From contig NZ_JARADB010000002.1 of NCBI RefSeq assembly GCF_028765165.1, positions 124,001 through 188,000 of the forward strand: a stretch of DNA of 64,000 nt, given 5' to 3'. The notes beneath the pieces are model-generated. The model saw only the letters and a list, made by a program, of their open reading frames with translations. It was not told where the DNA came from and made no database searches. A program made the translations under genes and the position numbers. Positions 32,205 to 41,880 of this stretch are shown here, one piece after another (positions within the stretch are counted from its first letter, which is position 1; every line of letters begins with the position of its first letter). Origin of the DNA: Paenibacillus sp. MAHUQ-63 (lineage in GTDB: Bacteria; Bacillota; Bacilli; Paenibacillales; NBRC-103111).

Positions 32205-33665
32205 ATGACTACGGCTCGTAAAATAATACCTGCTTTCTTAATCAGCTCTCTACTGGCTCTGTTTATTTTGGCAATCCCGTCCTCCGCTGTTGAAAGCAAA
32301 AGTAAAAAAGAGATTGTGGCAGAAATTGATGAGTTTGTGAGGAACAACATGGAAGTCAACCATATTTCCGGCGCCTCTCTATCTATCACCTATGGGGAAG
32401 ACGATTACTATACGCAAGGCTACGGCGCATATGCCCATGGAGCCCGAATAACCTCCACGACCCCCTTTCCAATTGCCTCACTGAGTAAAGCTATGACGGC
32501 GCTAGCGGTATTGCAGCTTGCGGATAAGGGACTGATCGACCTTGACGCTCCGTTCGCTTCTTACTTTCCCGACATTGCCGCCGCGGACAATCGCGTCGCT
32601 CGTATTACAGTTCGGCATCTGCTAAATCAAACAAGCGGTCTTAATGACAAAGTGAATCCCGACATGACAAAATCCAACCAATTCCAATCCTTACAAGAGA
32701 TATTGAAATCCTTGGAGCTCTTATCATTAGCCAATGATCCTGGTGAGACCTACAGCTATCACAATCCTAACTACCAATTTCTAGCATTGCTCGTTGAACA
32801 GGTTAGCGGACAGCCCTTTTCCGAGTATCTCCATGACCATATTTTTGAGCCAATCGGAATGCATGACACCTTTAGCGTCAGTACCACGCAACAAATCAAT
32901 GAGGATTCAGTCATAGCGCGTGGACATTATTTACTCTTCGGCAAGCCGATAAGCACATCCGAACCTTTGTGGTTTATTGAGGGTCCTGCCGGGGTGATAT
33001 CCACTGCTGAAGATATGGCAAAATGGATGCGTGCGCAATATGCAACTCGGCTTCTTTCCCCAAATCTCATGCAACAGTACCATGCTGCCGAGCAACAGAC
33101 TTCGTATGGTATGGGGTGGCTAGCTTCTTTGGATACCGATTGGGGGCGGACCATCTCCCACTCAGGAATATTTTGGACTTACAAGGCTGAAGAAACCGTA
33201 TATTTGGAGAAGAAACTCGGGATCGCCATGATGTTTGATACAGGGTTGAATGCCTTCATTGATTATTCCGGGTTTATAAGCGGAATTGCACAAATAATGG
33301 ATGGAGGAAAGGCTAAAATTTCCGTCATGCACAGTCGAAACATAGAAGCAGCCTTGATTCTACTGCCAGTGGCTGCGGTTCTTTGGAAAATGGCTTCGAT
33401 CTATCTGTTGAAAAAGAGCAAGAAACGGCTCAGAAGCTATCGCTGGAAGCTGATCGTCGCTACGGTTATCACATTCACCCCTCTCATCCTTCTTTTATTC
33501 CTATCACCAATTTTGACATTCATCGGAGGCGGGAGGGTCGTGCCTTGGAGCGGAATATGGATGATGATGCCATCTGTTGTTTTATTATTCATCTTCCTTT
33601 TTTTGGTGAATATCGTAAGTCTTATCTGTCGTTACCGCATCTATAGCGCCCAATCAAAGTACTAG
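32205..33665 (+). CDS. Membrane-anchored serine hydrolase (beta-lactamase/class C PBP-like)
   Basis: A 486-residue protein with an N-terminal signal/anchor (about residues 6-28), an extracytoplasmic serine hydrolase domain and three or four C-terminal membrane segments (from about 385). Catalytic motifs are Ser92-x-x-Lys95 (ASLSKAMT), Tyr185-x-Asn187 (YHN) and His319-Ser-Gly321. This is the class C beta-lactamase/DD-peptidase fold that also includes esterases and D-amino-acid peptidases. The C-terminal membrane extension is typical of Bacillales resistance or wall-modifying members near two-component systems. It follows such a system, separated by a ribosome-site hairpin. Confidence 0.82.
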   Translation: MTTARKIIPAFLISSLLALFILAIPSSAVESKSKKEIVAEIDEFVRNNMEVNHISGASLSITYGEDDYYTQGYGAYAHGARITSTTPFPIASLSKAMTALAVLQLADKGLIDLDAPFASYFPDIAAADNRVARITVRHLLNQTSGLNDKVNPDMTKSNQFQSLQEILKSLELLSLANDPGETYSYHNPNYQFLALLVEQVSGQPFSEYLHDHIFEPIGMHDTFSVSTTQQINEDSVIARGHYLLFGKPISTSEPLWFIEGPAGVISTAEDMAKWMRAQYATRLLSPNLMQQYHAAEQQTSYGMGWLASLDTDWGRTISHSGIFWTYKAEETVYLEKKLGIAMMFDTGLNAFIDYSGFISGIAQIMDGGKAKISVMHSRNIEAALILLPVAAVLWKMASIYLLKKSKKRLRSYRWKLIVATVITFTPLILLLFLSPILTFIGGGRVVPWSGIWMMMPSVVLLFIFLFLVNIVSLICRYRIYSAQSKY

Positions 33666-33680
33666 GGGAAGGGAACAAAA

Positions 33681-34178
33681 ATGAAAAGCAAATTAACGGT
33701 TATCGTGATCGCTGCAGCTATACTTGGAAGCACTCTAATAACCGCCGGAGCAGCTTTCGGGGACGTAGACCACATGAAGAAATTGAGTGACTTGAAGTCA
33801 GCATTTGAATCAAAGAAAAAGCAATTAAACGAGATGCCGAATCAAACACCAGAAGAAATTGAGGCTACCGTTAAAGCTGGTAAAGAACTGAAGAATTTAG
33901 GTAAAGAAGTAGCAAAAGAAGAGAAAATTGTTGATCCCGATAGTGAGGATCAATTCGCAAATCAACTTCGAAGTTACATAGCCAGTATGAAAGATTCGGT
34001 AAGTGAACTAAAATTCATGGCCGAAGAGACCAAAGATCGTCAATATATGAAGAGAGCTGAAGAGCTTGAGAAAAAGATTGCTAAGTATGAAAAAGAACAA
34101 CAAGCCTATCTAAGTAAAAGTCAGTCAGCAAAAACAGTGAAAGAATTACGTAAAGAGCTAGATATTCCAGCGAATTAA
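33681..34178 (+). CDS. Secreted coiled-coil protein, unknown function
   Basis: A 165-residue protein with a signal peptide (residues 1-24, hydrophobic VIVIAAAILGSTLITAGAAF). The mature part is almost entirely charged helix (KKLSDLKSAFESKKKQLNEM, and MKRAEELEKKIAKYEKEQQAYL), consistent with a coiled coil. There are no cysteines and no recognised domain. It begins 16 bases after the serine hydrolase stop, so it is probably part of the same envelope-response operon. A strong terminator follows. Confidence 0.75.
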   Translation: MKSKLTVIVIAAAILGSTLITAGAAFGDVDHMKKLSDLKSAFESKKKQLNEMPNQTPEEIEATVKAGKELKNLGKEVAKEEKIVDPDSEDQFANQLRSYIASMKDSVSELKFMAEETKDRQYMKRAEELEKKIAKYEKEQQAYLSKSQSAKTVKELRKELDIPAN

Positions 34179-34187
34179 ATCAAAAGA

Positions 34188-34217
34188 AAGCAGCGGGTAT
34201 CTGTACCGCTGCTTTTC
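34188..34217. terminator. Bidirectional terminator
   Basis: AAAGCAGCGG (34188-34197) pairs with CCGCTGCTTT (34207-34216). It sits between the coiled-coil gene and the convergent GH85 gene. Confidence 0.8.
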
Positions 34218-34252
34218 TTCCGCATTTAGCAGGCTCATTTGACTTACGTTAA

Positions 34253-36583
34253 CTATCTCTGGACCGTTGCGCTTACAGGCACGCTCCACTCGCTTACGCC
34301 CGCATCATTTTTTGCCCTTACACTGTACGTATGGGTACCCGAAGCTAACCCTGAATGGGAGTAAGGATTGATTACATCGCTGACCAACGTATTGTCAACC
34401 AGAAGGTCATAGCCCGTCGCTCCTGCAGATGCATTCCACGTAACATTGATTTGTTCGTTTCCTGACGCGGTTGCCTGAAGACCGGATGGGGCTTCCGGCG
34501 TTGAACGGCTCGTCCACGATAACGTTGTCGTTGCAGGCGCGCTTTCAGCGCCGCTGAAACCGACGGCTGTCAGCTCGAGGGTCGACGATTGCTCATTACT
34601 GATTCTGTTCAACTCTTTAACATAATAAACTTCATCGTACATTCTGCCCAGCAGTTCCCTTGAACCGTCCGGCTTCACGCGGTTGATATTATAATACCAG
34701 ACGTCGGATGATTTGAAGTCCCATGATAAATATAACTCTGCGGTGTTTGTCGCGATGTATGTTTTGTCGATGCCGAATCCACTCGGAGCCGCAGGAGCGG
34801 TCGGCGCTGCATCCTTAAGCGCGAGCTCGCCGATATTGATCGAATAATTGGAACTGGACGTTCCGTCAAATCTGAGACCGATCACAGCGATTGTTTTGCC
34901 CGCATACGTTGAAAGATCGAAGGTTTTCGTTTCCCAGCCTGCCGTGGCGCTGTTTCCTACATCCAGGTAAGTAAAGCCGCTCGGATCGTCCTCAAATAAT
35001 AATCCGACTTTCAGTTTTGTTGCGGTATTGGCCAATCTGGTTTTGTAGGTAATGGAAAGGTTAACGCCGTTTGTTACGTTGAGCTTCGTTTTGAAAAGCC
35101 TCAGGTCATTCGGTTGTTTCAGTTTGCCCGTGATTTTAAGGGAAGAGCCTCCGTCATAAGCATCGTTGTAGTCGAACGAAGGTGCCAGCTTCGTACCCGA
35201 ACTGGTCATCCACCACTGCCAGGTAGGCAAAATGTCCTGTATGCTGGCGTTGTTCCACTCTTTTGTGCTAGCTAACTCGCCGTTGACAAAAAACTGTTTG
35301 CCATGACCTGTATTAAACCTTGTCACAAAGGGATAGGATCCGATAACCGAACGTTCGGCGATATAGTGTGCGATCCCGTCCCATTTCCTGTACGTATTGT
35401 TCCGTCCGGTGTTAGTCGGATCCTGATTCGGTCCCGACCACCAGATTCTTTCCCTTTTGTAAACCTCCTCCTGCTGAGCGGGGTCGTCTTTGCCTTTAAA
35501 AAGGGACCATACAAAATCGCTTCCAAGCTGCGCTATTCCGGTTTTCATTGTCCCGTCGGGATTCAGAAGATGACTCGGATCGAAGAATGGTTCATATTGA
35601 TATAGCCCGGCCTCTAAGCCTGCCGCAACGTCGGTAAGCGGGTTTAAACCGAGTGACTTTGCGTATGAACTTGAATTCGTAAGTCCGGGACTGTTCCACC
35701 AGTAATTAAGGAACATGCTGTCGGCAACCCGTTTGTTCTCGTAAAGCAGCCATTGATCATTATTTTGATTGAATGCATTCTGATATTGCAATTCGCCGTC
35801 GTTTCTGAGAGCGTCATATATTTGAACATGGAAGTTCGCGGGCGCACGCTCGTTCAAATAGGTTAGAAATTGCTTAAATTTATTTGCTGTAGCCTGGGAA
35901 GCTCCTTCTTCCTGATTGAAGAAATACCCGTCATAGCCGAAGTATTGCGCCATTTCAATCATCTTGTCAGCGATAGGAAACGAGCCGTCCTTCCGCTGTA
36001 CTAACCACTGATCGAGCGATTGCTGATCTCTTGGCGTAAAAAAGCAGCCCATGCTCAATACGCCATTTCGATGCGCTGCATCTGTGTACCCCGGATTGGG
36101 CAGGTTTAATACGGCATATTTTGTGGCGAAGCCGTCATTTTTTATCGGCGTACCGTAGCTTGGGAGACCGTGCCAGGCGGAATACGTATCGGTGTACTGC
36201 CAGAAATTCATTAGATACCTGGCATAAATATTGTTGGTTTTGAAAGAGCCTAAAGCTTTTACGGATTCATAGTCGCCGGCTAGTGTGTACATGTTGGGCA
36301 CGCTGCTCAGCGAGGGCTTGGCCTGCGTTGCCGCGAAGGCCGGTATTCTTGTCGCTAGCGGGACGCGCGACCGCAAATATTTGGCATAAGGGTCGGATTC
36401 GGCAGTCCACTTCAACACTTCATCGGCTGTATAACCATGCGCATAGGGCTGATGAGAGCCTTTTGTCGGTTCGATATAACCATTTGCTGAGGCCAAGGGA
36501 ATTACTAGAAGTGCCAACATGGATAAAACTGCAGTAGAAAGCCACAACTTCGCCATTTTGGTTATTGCTGAAATTTGTTCCAT
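34253..36583 (-). CDS. Secreted GH85 endo-beta-N-acetylglucosaminidase
   Basis: A 776-residue exported enzyme cleaving the chitobiose core of N-linked glycans. The signal peptide ends near LASANG (residue 34). The GH85 barrel includes MNFWQYTDTYSAWHG, the substrate-assisted catalytic pair Asn223 and Glu225 in GYDGYFFNQEE, and WWSGPNQDP. A galactose-binding-like beta domain (about 485-605), a linking region and a C-terminal fibronectin type III domain (about 690-776) follow. GGGAGGT lies seven bases before ATG. It is divergent from a YesM/YesN sensor pair and a sugar importer, which would sense and take up released glycans. Confidence 0.88.
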   Translation of the reverse strand: MEQISAITKMAKLWLSTAVLSMLALLVIPLASANGYIEPTKGSHQPYAHGYTADEVLKWTAESDPYAKYLRSRVPLATRIPAFAATQAKPSLSSVPNMYTLAGDYESVKALGSFKTNNIYARYLMNFWQYTDTYSAWHGLPSYGTPIKNDGFATKYAVLNLPNPGYTDAAHRNGVLSMGCFFTPRDQQSLDQWLVQRKDGSFPIADKMIEMAQYFGYDGYFFNQEEGASQATANKFKQFLTYLNERAPANFHVQIYDALRNDGELQYQNAFNQNNDQWLLYENKRVADSMFLNYWWNSPGLTNSSSYAKSLGLNPLTDVAAGLEAGLYQYEPFFDPSHLLNPDGTMKTGIAQLGSDFVWSLFKGKDDPAQQEEVYKRERIWWSGPNQDPTNTGRNNTYRKWDGIAHYIAERSVIGSYPFVTRFNTGHGKQFFVNGELASTKEWNNASIQDILPTWQWWMTSSGTKLAPSFDYNDAYDGGSSLKITGKLKQPNDLRLFKTKLNVTNGVNLSITYKTRLANTATKLKVGLLFEDDPSGFTYLDVGNSATAGWETKTFDLSTYAGKTIAVIGLRFDGTSSSNYSINIGELALKDAAPTAPAAPSGFGIDKTYIATNTAELYLSWDFKSSDVWYYNINRVKPDGSRELLGRMYDEVYYVKELNRISNEQSSTLELTAVGFSGAESAPATTTLSWTSRSTPEAPSGLQATASGNEQINVTWNASAGATGYDLLVDNTLVSDVINPYSHSGLASGTHTYSVRAKNDAGVSEWSVPVSATVQR

Positions 36584-36680
36584 TCAATTTACCTCCCATT
36601 TGTTTTTGTACCTTGAATGACAATGTCCCCTCCCTTTCTGGTCAAATTGATGCCCTTGCGGGTTACTATTAAAATAATGA

Positions 36681-36696
36681 ATGTAAGCCCTTACAT
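36681..36696. promoter_or_regulatory. cre-like palindrome between GH85 and sensor kinase genes
   Basis: ATGTAAGCCCTTACAT matches the catabolite responsive element pattern at all but one core position and is almost palindromic. Related 16-base sites occur before the binding-protein genes at 40336 and 59691. Confidence 0.5.
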
Positions 36697-36869
36697 AAAG
36701 CGTTCAAACCATACAATTACTGGTCAAACACAACATTCTATCGTATTTAAGCAAAAAGCAATCCTTATGTAGTATTTAATCAACGATATTATTCGGTTAA
36801 TATTGGAATTAGGAGGTGCTGCGCAAGCTCGACAAAGGAACGCATTCACGTTATGAGGGGGGGAGGAAG

Positions 36870-38699
36870 ATGTGCAAATACAGCAATGATATCCGCAACA
36901 ACGGGTTCGCTATCATTATTTTTCTTTATGCTTTCATTTCGGTTGTGACAATTGTTTTGCTAGTCTGCTTTTCTTACTACTACATTAAACGGGTCGAAAT
37001 GAAAAATAAATTGAACGATCAGGTTAACATCATGAAGAGCATCGATCATTACATCCAGCGTAAAAAAGAATCGGTGCAGATTATGCTGGGAAACGTCTAT
37101 CGCAACCAGCAACTTGCGGCTACCGTCAGCTACTTGTTGAAATATTCATACGAAGATTATATCGCTTACCGTCTCGATCAATTTTCGAGCAGTACCAATG
37201 GTTCCTCCCAGGGCCTGGATTTTTTCAAGGACAGGTTAAAGGACGATCCAGACATAGAAAATATCATCCTCTACAGCTCCGAGAAGGAATTTCTGTTCGT
37301 GTATTATCAGAATAACTGGTCTAAGCTCATTGAGACGAATAAAGGGAGGTCGTTCGTGCCGGATGCGATGAGCTTGCCGAGCAATGGCATATCGGCGTCC
37401 AATGAATGGGTTCGCCAAGCAATCGGACAATCGAATTCCCGGCTGTTCGCCGTTGAAAGCGCCATCAACGATATGGCGACGTACAAATTGGTCGGAGAGC
37501 TGCATGTTTATTTCAACTCCGATGCGATCAGCCGTGCTCTATCCAGCTATAACGATTCGGCCAAGGGTTACTTCCTCGTGCTGACGCCGGACGGAACGGT
37601 CCTATTCGATTCATCCGGTCAATTCTACGGGAAGCCGTTTCCTTATGCGAATGAGTTTGTGTCGTCTACCGGCACAGGAAGTCTGGATCCGGAAGTTTAC
37701 GTATCAACGCTTCATTCCGCGAATTCGGACTACATCGTCGTCAACGTAACGTCGAAAGCCGAGTTGGCCTCTTCGACACGTGAGCTGGTTAATCTGATTG
37801 TCCTACTAGGCATCCTGTGCGTGTTGCTGACCTTTATTCCTTCCGCTTTCGTCATTAAATTTGCCAAGCGGATCCATCGCATTACCCGTTCGATGCGGAG
37901 AGTCGAAACCGGCGATATGAGCGTGCGCATACAGGATAATAAGGAGGACGAACTGGGGCAAATTTCCCGCGGCTTTAACGACATGATGGACAAACTGGCG
38001 AGACATATCGACCGCGTGTACAAAGCAGAAATTCTTCAAAAGCAAAACGAGCTTAAAGCGCTGCAAGCGAGAGTCCATCCGCATTTTTTGTACAATACGC
38101 TGGAAGTCATCCGCATGCGCGCCGTGTCGCTCGGAGCTCATGATATTAGCGATATGATCTACAATTTGGCCGGCTTGTTCAAAAGCTTCGTTAAATCGAT
38201 GGATGTCGTAAGACTTCAGGAGGAATTGGAGCATTGCCGCAAATATTTGGAGCTGTTTCGCATTCGTTACCGAGACAAGTTCCAGTACGAGATTCACGCG
38301 GATCAGGCGGTCAGACAATTGATCGTAGCCGGCATGTCGCTGCAGCCTCTCATTGAGAACTATATTGTACACGGCTTATGGCCGGATCGGCGCGATAACA
38401 CGATTTCCATATCCGCGGACCGTTATGAGGATGAACTGAGAATTGTGATCAAGGATAATGGCAGAGGGATCGACAGAGAGAAACTACAGCAGATCCGTCA
38501 GCGGCTTCGCATGCCGGAAGATGAGTCGAAGACCGGCTCCTTCGGCATTCGCAGCGTTAACGAGAAGCTGCAGCTGATGTACGGTAAGCAATACGGACTG
38601 ACCATCGACAGTGAGCCGGGAGCCGGCACGTGCATTACGGTGCGGTTTCCGGCGATAGAGAGGAGCGAGGAGACGGATGTACCGCGTCTTTCTGGTTGA
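36870..38699 (+). CDS. YesM-type sensor histidine kinase
   Basis: A 609-residue membrane kinase. Membrane segments at about residues 14-38 and 305-325 enclose an extracellular Cache-type sensor. HAMP follows (IHRITRSMRRVETGDMSVRIQDN). The His_kinase domain has the acceptor His405 in HPHFLYNTLE, the N box LQPLIENYIVHG and the glycine box DNGRGID. The frame opens at GTG 36816, but ATG 36870, behind a GGGGGGAGG stretch, gives the usual N-terminus; the exact start is uncertain. The response-regulator gene overlaps its end by 23 bases. Confidence 0.88.
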   Translation: MCKYSNDIRNNGFAIIIFLYAFISVVTIVLLVCFSYYYIKRVEMKNKLNDQVNIMKSIDHYIQRKKESVQIMLGNVYRNQQLAATVSYLLKYSYEDYIAYRLDQFSSSTNGSSQGLDFFKDRLKDDPDIENIILYSSEKEFLFVYYQNNWSKLIETNKGRSFVPDAMSLPSNGISASNEWVRQAIGQSNSRLFAVESAINDMATYKLVGELHVYFNSDAISRALSSYNDSAKGYFLVLTPDGTVLFDSSGQFYGKPFPYANEFVSSTGTGSLDPEVYVSTLHSANSDYIVVNVTSKAELASSTRELVNLIVLLGILCVLLTFIPSAFVIKFAKRIHRITRSMRRVETGDMSVRIQDNKEDELGQISRGFNDMMDKLARHIDRVYKAEILQKQNELKALQARVHPHFLYNTLEVIRMRAVSLGAHDISDMIYNLAGLFKSFVKSMDVVRLQEELEHCRKYLELFRIRYRDKFQYEIHADQAVRQLIVAGMSLQPLIENYIVHGLWPDRRDNTISISADRYEDELRIVIKDNGRGIDREKLQQIRQRLRMPEDESKTGSFGIRSVNEKLQLMYGKQYGLTIDSEPGAGTCITVRFPAIERSEETDVPRLSG

Positions 38700-40206
38700 C
38701 GATGAGCCTTTGATTGTAGAAGGTTTGAGCAATGGCGTAAATTGGGACGATTTCGGTCTTGAACTATGCGGCACGGCTGATAATGGCCGGCAAGCGTTGG
38801 ATCAATTGAGGCTGGTTCCGGCGGATATTTTGATTACGGATATTTCTATGCCGGTAATGAACGGCCTGGATCTGATCCGCTGCGCGCGCCAAATCCGTCC
38901 TGAACTGAAAGTTATTATTTTGAGCGGATATGATGAATTCAACTATTTGAAGGAAGGCATGATGCTCGGGATCGAAAACTACTTGCTCAAGCCGATCCAC
39001 TTCGAGGAGTTGTATAGCACGTTGAGTAATACGGTTGAGAAGCTGAACGCCGGCCGACAGTCATCGGACTATTCGGATGAGGAGATTGATATTTTGCGGG
39101 ATAATGTGCTGTTCCGTTGGATGACGAACCGAATCAATGCAGAGCAGCTGGATGAACGGACCAAGCTGCTGGGCATAAATCTGAAAGTGGATTATGTGAT
39201 GGCGGGAATTGTCCGTCATCACGGACATGAGCATCTGTACGGAGAGATGAAGCGGCAAGCCAATGAAGATGACTATGTGATCCCCTTTCGGGATATGGAC
39301 GGCGATTTCGTATTTGCGTTTTTGGGCGCAACCCCTGAGGCGTGCAGGCAGCGGGCGATCCGGTGCATGTCCAATGTTAAAGATGCGCTGCCGCCAGGAC
39401 AATGCGGCCTATCACTCGGCTCCGTCGAACGAACGGGCGGGGGGGAGCGACATAGCTACGAGAACGCCAAAAAAGCGCAGGAATTTTTAATTTTGCTGGC
39501 TAAATCGGAGATCGCGCAGTTCGAATTGCTTGCGGCGCGAGAGGGTGACGCGCCAACGAGCGAAATCGATTGGGCCGAATATGGCGCATTGCTGCTGGCC
39601 AAAGAAATGGAGGAGCTGTACGAACGAATCGAAATCGACTTTCGCCGCTTGCAGACGATGCCTGGCATTACGCCGGAAATCCTACGCGGCATGGCGATTG
39701 AAGCGATGATGAGGATGAAGCTCGAAACGCAGAAATTCAAGCATGCCGGGCAATTCACCGTTAAGTCTCATAAAGAGCTTGTCGCCAAAGCGGCCCGAGC
39801 ATCGGATTTAAATGAACTGCTTGCCTTCGTGAAAACGTCGGCTCAGATGTACGCCGACGATCTGACGATTGAGGAAGGAAGCCCCATCATCCATCAGGTG
39901 CTCAAATATTTGGAAACCCACTATGCGGAAGAGTTATCTCTCAAGCTGCTCGGTTACAAATACCACATTCATCCCGTCTATCTCGGCCGTTTATTTCAAC
40001 AAGAAACGAATGAAGCATTCACCGGATATCTGAACAAAATTCGGATCGATAAGGCAAAAGCTCTGCTTGCCAATTCGTCTTGCAAAATTAATGAGGTTTC
40101 CAGGCAAGTTGGATACTGGGAACCGAGCTACTTCTATAAACAGTTCAAAAAATATGTCGGCGTCACTCCCGCTGAGTTCAAAGCCATGTTAAATCCTCTT
40201 CCTTGA
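38677..40206 (+). CDS. YesN-type response regulator with AraC DNA-binding domain
   Basis: A 509-residue regulator. The receiver domain occupies residues 1-120 with acceptor Asp55 in ILITDISMP and Lys in LLKPI. A long helical linker leads to the AraC-type double helix-turn-helix in the last 100 residues (LSLKLLGYKYHIHPVYLGRLFQQET, ending VGYWEPSYFYKQFKKYVG). Its gene overlaps the kinase gene. The importer operon starts 130 bases downstream and is the likely target, together with the divergent GH85 gene. Confidence 0.9.
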   Translation: MYRVFLVDDEPLIVEGLSNGVNWDDFGLELCGTADNGRQALDQLRLVPADILITDISMPVMNGLDLIRCARQIRPELKVIILSGYDEFNYLKEGMMLGIENYLLKPIHFEELYSTLSNTVEKLNAGRQSSDYSDEEIDILRDNVLFRWMTNRINAEQLDERTKLLGINLKVDYVMAGIVRHHGHEHLYGEMKRQANEDDYVIPFRDMDGDFVFAFLGATPEACRQRAIRCMSNVKDALPPGQCGLSLGSVERTGGGERHSYENAKKAQEFLILLAKSEIAQFELLAAREGDAPTSEIDWAEYGALLLAKEMEELYERIEIDFRRLQTMPGITPEILRGMAIEAMMRMKLETQKFKHAGQFTVKSHKELVAKAARASDLNELLAFVKTSAQMYADDLTIEEGSPIIHQVLKYLETHYAEELSLKLLGYKYHIHPVYLGRLFQQETNEAFTGYLNKIRIDKAKALLANSSCKINEVSRQVGYWEPSYFYKQFKKYVGVTPAEFKAMLNPLP

Positions 40207-40217
40207 AGAGGTTTTTT
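40195..40217 (+). terminator. Intrinsic terminator overlapping the regulator stop codon
   Basis: CCTCTTC pairs with GAAGAGG around a three-base loop, followed by six T. The importer genes downstream therefore need their own promoter. Confidence 0.85.
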
Positions 40218-40255
40218 GTTTAATTTGGACAGGATTGGTTTAGTTTCTTTTCTAG

Positions 40256-40271
40256 AAGAAAGCCCTTACAT
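40256..40271 (-). promoter_or_regulatory. cre-like site before the GH85-locus importer
   Basis: On the minus strand this reads ATGTAAGGGCTTTCTT, identical over 16 bases to the site at 59642-59657. Confidence 0.5.
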
Positions 40272-40335
40272 TCGTTAATGTTAACTTAGACCTGCTACAA
40301 CAAAGCAAGCTTACAATTGAATTGGAGGGGTAGTT

Positions 40336-41814
40336 ATGGGTATAAAACAAAAATTTCTTGCTCTCTCGCTTGTCGTGCTGACGATCTGCGCGCTTGTGCT
40401 TGGCGCATGCAGCAAGGTGAAGAAGGAGAGCTCTCCTTCTTCGCCGGAGATGACGAAGGAGCAACCGGTTGAGTTGATTTGGTACACGATCGGCACGCCG
40501 CAGAAGGACATCAACAGAGTGATGGAGGAAGTGAGCAAGTATACAGCCCCCAAAATAGGCGTTACTGTGAAAATGACCCAAATCGACTGGGGAGATTATT
40601 CGGAGAAAATGAAGGTGCTAACCGCTTCGGGAACGACGATGGACATTTTGTTTACCTCCTCTTGGGCATTTGACTATGTGCAAAATGCCAGAAAAGGGGC
40701 ATTCTACAAAATTGACGATTTGCTCAAAACGCACGGTCAAGGCATTGTAAAGACGCTGAATCCCGCCTTCCTCGAAGGCTCAAAGGTCGATGGCCATAAC
40801 TACGGCGTTCCGGCGAACAAAGAGCTGCCGGCGCAGGAAGTATGGAAATTCAACAAAAACCTCGCCGACGACTACAAACTTGATATCAAGTCGGCAACGA
40901 CGCTCGCTAGCCTGGAACCGCTATTAAAGACAATCAAAGAAAAAAAGCCGGATACTGTTCCGCTATTGATGGATAAATCCTTTGTCCCGCTCGTTCCGTA
41001 CGACTATTTGATTACCAACTTTCCAATGGCGGTCAAGCTGGACTCCACGGAGCTCAAGGTCGTCAACATTTTTGAAACGCCTGAATTAAAGCAAGAGCTA
41101 ATGACCATGCGCAACTATTACAAGGCCGGCTACATCTCGCCGGAAGTGGCGACGACAACAGCGTTGGACGATAAAATCAAGTCGGGCAAGTGGTTCGTTA
41201 ACCGCTCAACCATGATGCCGTTTGCCGACAACCTATGGACGACGGCCTACGGCTATCCGGTCGTATCCACACCTACCGGCCAATCGGTCATTTACAACTG
41301 GTCGGTAATGGGCTCCATGCAGGCCATCTCCGCGAATTCCAAGCATCCGGAAAAGGCGATGGCGTTCCTGAATCTGTTGAATACCGATCCGGTGTTGCGC
41401 AATATGGTCGATTCCGGAATCGAAGGCGTGCATTACAAGAAAGTCGGCGACAACAAAATGGAAAACTTGCCGGATGCGAAAAACTACGACATGCCGACAT
41501 TTTCGCTAGGCAATGTGATGCTGACCTACTTAAATCCGGGTGACCCTGACAACAAGTGGGATGAGTTTAAGACGTTTAATGCAGCGGGCAAGCCGTCGCC
41601 GATGCTTGGATTCAACTTCGATACCACGAATGTAGCGACCGAGCTTGCGGCAGTAACCAACGTTAAAGAAGAATTCTGGTATCCGCTTATGACGGGAACG
41701 GTTGATCCCGAGGAGTACTTACCGAAGGCGATTGAGAAGTTCAAGGCGGTGGGATTGGACAAGATTATCGCCGAAGCGCAAAAGCAGATTAACGCATGGA
41801 AAGCCAGAAAATAA
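40336..41814 (+). CDS. ABC sugar importer extracellular binding lipoprotein
   Basis: A 492-residue substrate-binding lipoprotein with lipobox LGAC (Cys25) and a Ser/Pro/Glu-rich tether. The body is of the large LplA-like type (PVELIWYTIGTPQKDINRVMEEVSKYTAPKIGVTVKM, with a C-terminal hinge region NKWDEFKTFNAAG). GGAGGGG precedes the ATG. Genomic context (GH85 enzyme, YesM/YesN pair) suggests that it captures N-glycan fragments. Ligand identity is inference. Confidence 0.88.
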   Translation: MGIKQKFLALSLVVLTICALVLGACSKVKKESSPSSPEMTKEQPVELIWYTIGTPQKDINRVMEEVSKYTAPKIGVTVKMTQIDWGDYSEKMKVLTASGTTMDILFTSSWAFDYVQNARKGAFYKIDDLLKTHGQGIVKTLNPAFLEGSKVDGHNYGVPANKELPAQEVWKFNKNLADDYKLDIKSATTLASLEPLLKTIKEKKPDTVPLLMDKSFVPLVPYDYLITNFPMAVKLDSTELKVVNIFETPELKQELMTMRNYYKAGYISPEVATTTALDDKIKSGKWFVNRSTMMPFADNLWTTAYGYPVVSTPTGQSVIYNWSVMGSMQAISANSKHPEKAMAFLNLLNTDPVLRNMVDSGIEGVHYKKVGDNKMENLPDAKNYDMPTFSLGNVMLTYLNPGDPDNKWDEFKTFNAAGKPSPMLGFNFDTTNVATELAAVTNVKEEFWYPLMTGTVDPEEYLPKAIEKFKAVGLDKIIAEAQKQINAWKARK

Positions 41815-41880
41815 GCATCAAGCGTGAAGGGTCGAAAGCAAACTTCCGGCCCTTTCTGCTTTTGCAGAGGAGGTCTTATC

